Source: Gemmatimonadota bacterium
Lineage (GTDB): Bacteria > Gemmatimonadota > Gemmatimonadetes > Gemmatimonadales > Gemmatimonadaceae
Length of the DNA stretch: 5,113 bases
Direction of reading: 5' to 3'
NCBI GenBank assembly: GCA_003222065.1
Contig: QHUV01000261.1
Location: 1 to 5,113 of the forward strand
Shown here piece by piece: positions 1 through 5,113 of the stretch. The notes under the pieces were generated by a model that made no database searches, was not told the DNA's origin, and worked only from the letters and a program-made list of their open reading frames with translations. The translations under genes were made by a program, and so were the position numbers. The number at the start of each line of letters is the position of its first letter. Within the stretch, counting starts at the first letter, position 1.

Positions 1-483
1 TACATGGCACGTTGCAGCGCTCAGGAATTGCTGCGAGAGTGGAGCGAATGTACGCTTCGCCTCTCGGATATCATTGGGACGGCGGTCACGGTCGCGTCGG
101 TGCCGGGCGGCATGACGTCCGCGGCGGTCGCGGACGCCGCGGCGTCGGCGGGAGTTCGCTATCTCTTCACGTCGGAGCCGGTCACGCGCCCAGTGCCGCA
201 CGGCCCGTGCGTTCTGCTCGGTCGCTTCCACATGCGGACCGGCATGTCGCCTTCGCTCGCGGGGGCGCTCGCGATGGGGAAACTCGCGCCCCGCGCCCGA
301 CTCTGGTTGGCCTGGAACGTGAAATCGTTCGCGAAGCGAGGTGCCGTTAGGCTGTACGATCACCTTCGTGAGGGTTTTTTCGCACGTTATCGAGTCGGAG
401 TGCCCGGAGTGAGTGCCGCGTCAGAACTGACGCCGCAGCCATCGGCTACTTTGGCCAACGATGACCGGAGCTCGCGCCGGTGA
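1..483 (+). CDS. Polysaccharide deacetylase family protein (NodB fold), C-terminal part, 5' end outside window
   Basis: The frame is open from base 1 (TAC precedes the first ATG at 4), so the gene begins upstream and 160 residues are visible up to TGA at 481-483. The segment TVASVPGG followed by an Ala-rich helix and VRYLFTSEP matches the late beta-strand and helix of carbohydrate esterase family 4 deacetylases often found in exopolysaccharide loci. There, VPGG sits where the third conserved NodB motif lies. The catalytic TFDD and HxxxH motifs should lie upstream of the window and cannot be checked. The later GRFHMRTGMS and basic KSFAKRGAVRLYDHLRE stretches fit the tail of these proteins; the last 35 or so residues are unremarkable. 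Family members remove N- or O-acetyl groups from polysaccharides. The gene converges on the amidotransferase gene with only 8 bp between stops. It carries one copy of the GTTAGG word (346-351), read as Val-Arg. The family call is from motif recognition; substrate unknown. Confidence 0.82.
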   Translation, partial: YMARCSAQELLREWSECTLRLSDIIGTAVTVASVPGGMTSAAVADAAASAGVRYLFTSEPVTRPVPHGPCVLLGRFHMRTGMSPSLAGALAMGKLAPRARLWLAWNVKSFAKRGAVRLYDHLREGFFARYRVGVPGVSAASELTPQPSATLANDDRSSRR

Positions 484-491
484 CGTCGGTG

Positions 492-2387
492 CTACGAGTA
501 CTTCAGCCATTCGTCGAGCACGAGGAAGCTGAATAGCCGCTGGCTGTGATCGCGAATTCCCGTTAGGTGCTCATTCACGAGAGCGCCCATGCCGTCACTC
601 TTGAACCAGCCGGTGGCCCGCAATCGCTCACTCGTCACCACGCTCGATGCGAGATTCCGCTCGCTGCCTCTGAACCAGGTCCGGAGTGGGACCGAGAAGC
701 CCTGCTTGGGCCGGTCAAACAGCGATGCAGGCAAGTATCGCGCGAGTACTGCCCGCAGGATTTTCTTCCCGCCGTCAGGCGCGAGCAACCACTCGTCTGG
801 AAGAGAGAGCCCGAAGCGGATGAGCTCCTGGTCGAGGAGCGGAGCGCGTGCCTCGAGACCATGCGCCATCGATGCGACGTCGACCTTCGGCATTAAGCAG
901 TCCGCGAGATAGCTGGCGATATCGACGTAGCGCGCCCGTCGAAGATCGGAACCTTCGCATCGCTGATAGAGCTGGGCGAGTCGTTCTCCCGATGCGCCCA
1001 AGTCGCTCATGCGCGCTTCGCGAAGCGCTCCGTCGTACAAGAGCCTCGCCTCGGCGCGACCGATGAAGGATCGAAGCGTTGCGAAACGATCCGAACCCGT
1101 CTTCACACCGAGCATGTGCATGCCTCGCTGCAGGCGACTCGCGAGCGCGACGCGCCGCACCGGACCGCGCGCGATGCCGTCGAACATGTACCCGGCCATT
1201 CCGAACACACGCTCGGGTACGACGCTCGTCAACTTTCCCAACCGACGCGCCGTCCGATACCATGCATACCCGGCGAATCCCTCATCGCCGCCATCGCCGG
1301 CGAGGGCAACTGTGACGTGTTTGCGAGTCTCCTCCGAGAGCACCCACGTCGGCAACGCGGACGAGTCGGCGAAGGGCTCGCCGAAGTGTCGCACCATCGC
1401 CGGGAGCGTGCCCAAAAGGTCGGGTTTCGCACGGAATATCTGATGCTCGGTCCCAAGGCGGCGTGCGACCTCGCTGGCGAAGCCAGTCTCGTCGAACGCG
1501 GCAACGTCGAAGCCCATCGAGAATGTTTTGATGGGTACGCCTGCTTGTCGCGCCGCCACGGCCGCGACGAGGCTCGAGTCCACTCCGCCGCTGAGAAAAA
1601 CGCCGAGTGGGACGTCGCTTCGCAACCGGAGTGCGACGGCGGCGTTGAGAATCTCATCGAGCCGATCAACGGCAGCGGTCATCGTCGGCGGCGCTGGCTC
1701 GATCTCGCACGCCAGATCCCAATAACGGCGCGTCGAGATGCTGCGCGATGCGATCGTCGCCACGGTGCCCGCCTCGAGCTTCGATACGCCCTCGTAAATC
1801 GTGCGGGGCGCTGGGATATAGCTCAGTGTTAGGTAAGCGTCGACCGAGGTGAGATCGATCTCCCAATGCGTATCGCTCGTCTCGCGTAATGCACGCAGGG
1901 ACGAGGCGAAGTACAGGCAAGAATCGTCGAGAGTGTAAAACAGTGGCTTCTTGCCAATGCGATCGCGGGCGAGCAACAGTTGTCCCTTGGCGTCGTCCCA
2001 CACCGCGAAGGCGAACATCCCGCGGAGCTCGTCGACGCACGCAGCTCCCTTGCGACGATAGAGCTGGAGAATGACCTCCGTATCGGACTCCGTTCGGAAC
2101 TCTACGCCGTCGTCTGCCAGCTTCTTTCGCAGCTCTTTGTAGTTGTAGATCTCACCGTTGAACGTTAGGCAAACTTGCTGTTCGGGGTCGACCATCGGCT
2201 GTTGTCCGGTCGCGAGATCGATCACGGAGAGGCGCCGATGCGCGACGACGGCGCGTCCCGAGGGCGCCTCCCACCAGCCCGACGCATCCGGTCCGCGGTG
2301 CGCAAGACGACAAGACATTCGCCGCACCCGATCTCGGTTCGGCGTCGCGCCCGCGCGGAGCGCGGCCGCACCAGCTATCCCGCACAT
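492..2387 (-). CDS. asnB: Glutamine-hydrolysing asparagine synthase-like amidotransferase of a polysaccharide locus
   Basis: This 631-residue protein has the two-domain AsnB architecture. The N-terminal class II glutaminase domain starts MCGIAG, where Cys2 becomes the nucleophile after Met removal; this fixes the start at 2387. HRGPD (30-34), RRLSVIDL (51-58), FNGEIYN (76-82), SDTEV (101-105) and RGMFAFAVWD (122-131) follow. The C-terminal synthetase domain has the ATP pyrophosphatase loop SGGVDSS (266-272), GDGGDE (364-369) and, near residue 510, SMAHGLEARAPLLD. All key motifs are intact. Family chemistry is ATP-dependent transfer of glutamine ammonia to a carboxylate in the cytosol. It is longer than housekeeping AsnB (about 550 residues) and similar to AsnB-like enzymes in exopolysaccharide and exosortase-linked clusters. 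The substrate may therefore be a sugar acid rather than aspartate (inference). It overlaps the upstream glycosyltransferase by 13 bp (2375-2387). A weak GGTGG ribosome site lies 5-6 bases before the ATG. The symbol refers to the family, not a proven role. Confidence 0.96.
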   Translation of the reverse strand: MCGIAGAAALRAGATPNRDRVRRMSCRLAHRGPDASGWWEAPSGRAVVAHRRLSVIDLATGQQPMVDPEQQVCLTFNGEIYNYKELRKKLADDGVEFRTESDTEVILQLYRRKGAACVDELRGMFAFAVWDDAKGQLLLARDRIGKKPLFYTLDDSCLYFASSLRALRETSDTHWEIDLTSVDAYLTLSYIPAPRTIYEGVSKLEAGTVATIASRSISTRRYWDLACEIEPAPPTMTAAVDRLDEILNAAVALRLRSDVPLGVFLSGGVDSSLVAAVAARQAGVPIKTFSMGFDVAAFDETGFASEVARRLGTEHQIFRAKPDLLGTLPAMVRHFGEPFADSSALPTWVLSEETRKHVTVALAGDGGDEGFAGYAWYRTARRLGKLTSVVPERVFGMAGYMFDGIARGPVRRVALASRLQRGMHMLGVKTGSDRFATLRSFIGRAEARLLYDGALREARMSDLGASGERLAQLYQRCEGSDLRRARYVDIASYLADCLMPKVDVASMAHGLEARAPLLDQELIRFGLSLPDEWLLAPDGGKKILRAVLARYLPASLFDRPKQGFSVPLRTWFRGSERNLASSVVTSERLRATGWFKSDGMGALVNEHLTGIRDHSQRLFSFLVLDEWLKYS

Positions 2388-3532
2388 TGGGCCACCGCAG
2401 ACGTGGTACGCGACGGCGTGATACTACTACTGCTGTACAGCGCCTCGTACGTGCGTACCATCGCGTCCTCGCTGTAGCGCTCGACGGCGCGCTCCCGCGC
2501 GGCGGCGCCGAACCGGTTTCGCTCTAGAGGATCACGCAGCAGCGACACCATCGCCGACGCGAGCGCGGCACTATCGGCTGGGGGCACCAGCAAACCGCAC
2601 GCGCCATGGGCAAGCGCGTCCGGAGTTCCCCCAACCGATGTGGCGACCACCGCGGCGCCGCTCGCCATCGCTTCGAGAATACTCATCGATGTTCCTTCGG
2701 CCTTGGACGACGACACGAAGAGATCGAGATCCCGGTAAATCGGCGCCGGGTCTGTCACCGCGCCCATGAGATGGACGGCGTCCGCCAGCTCGAGCGCACG
2801 CGTTCGTTCCTCGAGCGCGCCGCGCAGCGGTCCCTCTCCCACGATCACAAGGTGTGTCTGTGGCAACTCCGCTCGCACGAGGGTGAACGCGTCGAGGAGC
2901 AGGAGGTGATCCTTGACCGGCTTGAGGCCCGCCACGGTCCCGATGACCAGACAATCGTCAGGCAATCGGAGTGCACTCCGCACCGCCCCCGTGCGCGGAC
3001 CGGGAGTGAACCGACTCGTGTCGATCCCGTTAGGAATTGCTGTCACCTTTCGCGGATTCACCTTGACGGTCTCGATCAAGTAGTCTCGAAGCGGTTCGGA
3101 CACCGCCGCGATCCAGTCGGTGTGTCGCGCCGCCAACCGTTTCTGCAACGCACTGTACCAAGGCTCGTGATCGAGGAGGCCGTGTTCGGTGTGCACGACG
3201 CGTGGCACTTTCGCGCGTCTGGCGGCATGTGCGGCCTTCAACCAGGCACCGCTATGGACGTGCACGACGCCCGGCTGACGCTCGCCGAACCAAGTCTCGA
3301 GCGCCGGCGCGCGCAGGTTTGTGCGGAGACCCGGCGTCGGAACGATCGAGATGCGATATCCCTCGGCACGGAGCTCGTCCGCGAGTGCCCCACCGCTCTC
3401 GAGACAGGTTATGCCTACATCGTGGCCGCGCTTGGCGAGCGCCCGCGTTAACCGCGACGTCATCATCTCCATGCCGGCGCAAAGAAGCGTCGGCAATACC
3501 ATCTCGACGCGCATCGCGCTCGCTGGTTGCAT
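2375..3532 (-). CDS. Glycosyltransferase, GT4-like (GT-B fold)
   Basis: This 385-residue cytosolic or membrane-associated enzyme is predicted to move a sugar from a nucleotide donor to a growing glycan. The N-terminal half shows an acceptor-side loop CAGMEMM (18-24), VVHVHSG (89-95) and HTEHG (114-118). IPNGID (166-171) links to the donor half with VAGLKPVKD (200-208), IVGEGPLR (230-237) and the GT4 E-x7-E motif at Glu279 and Glu287 within AEGTSMSILEAMASG. Gly202 stands where many GT4 enzymes have the phosphate-binding Arg, though Lys204 and Lys207 are present. No signal peptide or membrane segment is seen. The start at 3532 forms a TAATG junction with the preceding glycosyltransferase gene. 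A second ATG at residue 7 (3514) sits nearer the first beta-strand and is a possible alternative. The C-terminus is Ser-rich (four Ser from a short AGT run near 2421-2430) and reads into the start of the amidotransferase gene. Donor and acceptor sugars cannot be told. Confidence 0.94.
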   Translation of the reverse strand: MQPASAMRVEMVLPTLLCAGMEMMTSRLTRALAKRGHDVGITCLESGGALADELRAEGYRISIVPTPGLRTNLRAPALETWFGERQPGVVHVHSGAWLKAAHAARRAKVPRVVHTEHGLLDHEPWYSALQKRLAARHTDWIAAVSEPLRDYLIETVKVNPRKVTAIPNGIDTSRFTPGPRTGAVRSALRLPDDCLVIGTVAGLKPVKDHLLLLDAFTLVRAELPQTHLVIVGEGPLRGALEERTRALELADAVHLMGAVTDPAPIYRDLDLFVSSSKAEGTSMSILEAMASGAAVVATSVGGTPDALAHGACGLLVPPADSAALASAMVSLLRDPLERNRFGAAARERAVERYSEDAMVRTYEALYSSSSITPSRTTSAVAQCAG

Positions 3533-4728
3533 TAGTGAACACTCACTACTGGAGCCGATGCTTGGCCGCCGCTACGCGATGGACACAGCTCGGTATACAA
3601 GCGCAGATGCTCCATCGCGCGGCGCTGGACCGAAAAGCGCTCGACGACCGTGCGACGGGCCCGCCGCGCCAGCTGATCGCACGGCGTCAGGATAGACGTC
3701 TCGATGGCATCGGCAAGCGCGCGCGGAGATTCAGGCGTGACCAGCGCGCCTGCCCCCGTGCCCTCCAGGACGTCCGGAATCGCCCCGACCCGTGTGGCGA
3801 CGACGGGTACGTCGGCGCTCAGTGCTTCGAGCAGCACGTTAGGCAGCCCTTCGCTACGGGATGGAATCACCAACAACTGAAGAGCCGCGTAGAGGGTCGG
3901 CATGGCACTGACGGCGCCGAGGAACTGCACTTGGTGCCCCAAGCGGAGAGTCGTGCAAAGCTCTTCGAGTCGGGTCCGCTCCGGCCCATCACCAACCACG
4001 AGCGCGCGAAACGTACGCCCGCGGTCGGTCAATTCTCGACACGCATGGAGAAATACGTCGACACCCTTCTCGGGACTGAGCCGCCCGACTACGCCAACAC
4101 AAGGTGTTGTTCCCGCGACGGCGCTCGCGTTTCGCCGCATGTCCGTGCCGCAGTCCTGCAAATCGAGCGCGGCGTTGTAAATGATACTGACCTTGCTCCC
4201 CAGCCGAGCAAACCGGGCGGCCTGCTCGCGTGACATAACGACGACCCGGTCGGCGCGCCCAAGCAAACGGGTGTCGAGGAAATGATAAAATCTGACTGTG
4301 GCATTCTCGGACGTCGCCCCATGAAAGAAAGCCACCCAGGCCCAGCGTGCACCAAACCGTCGAAGAACATGCGCGAGCACGGTCGGCTTGTACCCGTGAG
4401 TCTGCACGACATCCGGTGCCCAGTCGTCGAGGAGTCTGCGGAGCCGCAGGATGAGCCGCACGTCGAAGCGACCCCGCTCCTCGAGGACCGTGCACTGCAC
4501 ACCTGCACGCTCGAGGTACTCCAGATACGGTGAACGCGAGCGACCGGCGCGGTGGAACGTGACGACGCGACCGTCGACTCCGAGAGCGGTGAGCCGGTCC
4601 ATCATCGCCGCCAACTGTCGGCCTGGCCCTGACACGGAGGTCGTGTCGATTATCGCCGTTAGGCGGAGCCCGTGTCCCTGCGCCTCCTCACGCGCGATGC
4701 GCCCCACGATCTGAGTATCTTCCATCAT
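3532..4728 (-). CDS. Glycosyltransferase, GT4 family (GT-B fold)
   Basis: This 398-residue protein has a complete set of GT4 signatures. They are the acceptor-side glycine loop SGPGRQL (33-39), QTHGYKP (109-115), FFHG (134-137), DRVVVMS (160-166), the linker IYNA (183-186), VGRLSPEKG (214-222, with the expected Arg216 and Lys221 for donor phosphates), VVGDGPER (244-251) and the E-x7-E pair Glu293/Glu301 in SEGLPNVLLEALS. It is predicted to transfer a sugar from an NDP-sugar during polysaccharide assembly at the cytoplasmic face. About 20 residues precede the first beta-strand (LRLTAIIDTT). The start at 4728 is supported by a 4-bp ATGA overlap with the upstream hydrolase gene and by GGTGA three bases before the ATG, which fits the right half of a Shine-Dalgarno sequence; Met2 (4725) is an alternative. 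It shares fold and motifs with the following gene but differs clearly in sequence, so the two probably make different linkages. Exact sugar specificity is not inferable. Confidence 0.95.
   Translation of the reverse strand: MMEDTQIVGRIAREEAQGHGLRLTAIIDTTSVSGPGRQLAAMMDRLTALGVDGRVVTFHRAGRSRSPYLEYLERAGVQCTVLEERGRFDVRLILRLRRLLDDWAPDVVQTHGYKPTVLAHVLRRFGARWAWVAFFHGATSENATVRFYHFLDTRLLGRADRVVVMSREQAARFARLGSKVSIIYNAALDLQDCGTDMRRNASAVAGTTPCVGVVGRLSPEKGVDVFLHACRELTDRGRTFRALVVGDGPERTRLEELCTTLRLGHQVQFLGAVSAMPTLYAALQLLVIPSRSEGLPNVLLEALSADVPVVATRVGAIPDVLEGTGAGALVTPESPRALADAIETSILTPCDQLARRARRTVVERFSVQRRAMEHLRLYTELCPSRSGGQASAPVVSVH
3533..3548. repeat. Small inverted repeat at the junction of the two glycosyltransferase genes
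   Basis: TAGTGA and TCACTA form a perfect 6-bp stem around an ACAC loop. On the minus-strand transcript it lies immediately before the ATG at 3532, overlapping the last codons and TAA stop of the upstream gene, where a ribosome site would be expected. The region has only a weak purine match (AGTGAG) to a Shine-Dalgarno sequence, and that match is inside the stem. There is no U-run, so it is not a terminator. It may simply be chance; it could make translation of the downstream gene depend on ribosomes arriving from the upstream one. Confidence 0.4.
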
Positions 4729-5113
4729 TCTTCACCGCAGTCTTTGCCATGGAGTGCCGTCTCGAGGACGGGCCCAAGCAGAACTCCCGCGACGACTCCG
4801 GCGCCACGATCCGTAAAATGGGCGAAGTCCGCGAAGAGGTCGTTCGCGCCGGTGCGTGCGACGGCGTGCACCAGGTCGACGATCGGCACTGCGGAATCGG
4901 ATGCGACGCGCAACGTGACTCCGCGTGCCTCGGCGTCGAACGCGACGATGACGTTGCCTGGCGCTCGCGGATAGAACTTCTCCCAGGCGACAAGCATGCC
5001 GCGGTCCGCCGCCCCGGGGACGCTGAAGCGGTTCGCGTGCGTCATCAGAATAGGGGTCGCTCCAGAGCGGCGAATCGTTCCAATCTCTCTCCTCAGATCG
5101 CTCTCGTACTCCT
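4725..5113 (-). CDS. SGNH/GDSL-type hydrolase, C-terminal part, 5' end outside window
   Basis: The frame stays open upstream of the ATG at 5045: codons continue to 5111 without a stop and read EYESDLRRE, then IGTIRRSGATPIL, directly into MTHANRF. That ATG is therefore almost certainly internal, and 128 residues are visible. The stretch DLRR..IGTIRRSGATPILMTHAN resembles the helix and strand of SGNH hydrolases (commonly xLxxxIxxxRxxGxxPVLxT). VPIVDLVHAV followed by LFADFAHFTDRGA gives the terminal catalytic block DxxH: Asp encoded at 4827-4829 and His at 4818-4820. The Ser nucleophile, Gly and Asn blocks should lie outside the window. Family members are esterases or acyl-ester hydrolases; in a glycan locus a role in removing or moving O-acyl groups is plausible (inference). 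It is followed by a glycosyltransferase gene that overlaps its TGA by 4 bp. No promoter is seen, so it is not the first visible transcription start. Family call from the late motifs only. Confidence 0.82.
   Translation of the reverse strand, partial: EYESDLRREIGTIRRSGATPILMTHANRFSVPGAADRGMLVAWEKFYPRAPGNVIVAFDAEARGVTLRVASDSAVPIVDLVHAVARTGANDLFADFAHFTDRGAGVVAGVLLGPVLETALHGKDCGEE

Larger units (their letters stand above)
346..4663 (+). repeat. Dispersed, one-orientation hexamer GTTAGG (7 copies, six as CGTTAGG)
   Basis: Copies lie at 346-351, 562-567, 1828-1833, 2164-2169, 3029-3034, 3838-3843 and 4658-4663. I found no copy of the reverse complement CCTAAC on the + strand. At 60-65% GC with independent bases, about one copy per strand is expected in this length. 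All copies are inside genes: one in the plus-strand deacetylase (Val-Arg), three in the amidotransferase and one in the first-transcribed glycosyltransferase as Leu-Thr (CTA AC-), and one in each glycosyltransferase as Pro-Asn (CCT AAC). The span given covers first to last copy; the copies themselves are the feature. Confidence 0.6.

Noticed and set aside
464..481. Inverted repeat near the end of the deacetylase as a rho-independent terminator
   Set aside because: The stem is 5 bp with an 8-base loop and no T-tract on either strand.
1116..1832. Plus-strand open frame (238 codons) opposite the amidotransferase
   Set aside because: It lies wholly within the conserved synthetase-domain coding region on the other strand; the composition is that of a shadow frame.
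2606..3451. Long plus-strand open frame (281 codons) opposite a glycosyltransferase gene
   Set aside because: It is antisense to a gene with complete GT4 motifs, its translation is Arg/His-rich without recognisable domains, and GC-rich genomes commonly give such shadows.
3202..4233. Plus-strand open frame (343 codons) spanning the two glycosyltransferase genes
   Set aside because: It crosses two well-supported minus-strand genes, has an Arg-rich low-information translation and shows no family signature.
2393..4740. Shared octamer CTGCGGTG just upstream of both the amidotransferase and the first complete glycosyltransferase start
   Set aside because: Repeated 8-mers are expected by chance in 5 kb, and the common part (GGTG) is explained by Shine-Dalgarno pairing.
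492..5113. Assigning the block to an exosortase A / PEP-CTERM polysaccharide system
   Set aside because: The amidotransferase, deacetylase and GT4 set is compatible with it, but no exosortase, PEP-CTERM protein or other diagnostic marker is in the window.

Overview
The window is a compact, GC-rich stretch with no RNA genes, mobile elements or CRISPR. It looks like the interior of an exopolysaccharide, capsule or O-antigen type biosynthesis locus from a Gram-negative-like bacterium. Five protein genes fill almost all of it, and the longest non-coding gap is 8 bp. High GC at third codon positions, long antisense shadow frames and the gene set fit a free-living environmental bacterium. Gemmatimonadota or a similar GC-rich phylum is possible, but I cannot fix the taxon from this window.

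Layout. Bases 1-483 (+) hold the C-terminal part of a NodB-type polysaccharide deacetylase whose start lies off the left edge. After 8 bp comes a tightly packed minus-strand block, given here in transcription order. An SGNH/GDSL-type hydrolase enters from the right edge (5113 to 4725). A GT4-family glycosyltransferase follows (4728-3532), sharing an ATGA overlap with it. A second GT4-family glycosyltransferase (3532-2375) shares a TAATG junction with the first. Last is a 631-residue glutamine-hydrolysing asparagine-synthase-like amidotransferase (2387-492), overlapping the previous gene by 13 bp. The overlaps argue for one polycistronic, translationally coupled unit. No promoter is visible, so transcription must start outside the window to the right.

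How they may work together (inference). The two glycosyltransferases would add sugars from nucleotide donors to a lipid-linked oligosaccharide. The AsnB-like enzyme would supply an amide group, plausibly on a sugar carboxylate. The SGNH hydrolase and the deacetylase would remove or rearrange acyl groups on the glycan.

The most unusual signal is not a gene. The hexamer GTTAGG (six of seven copies as CGTTAGG) occurs seven times on the + strand and not once in the opposite orientation. It sits in four of the five genes, in three reading phases and regardless of coding strand, and often forces an A/T-rich codon such as CTA. It looks like a genome-wide, oriented, over-represented word.
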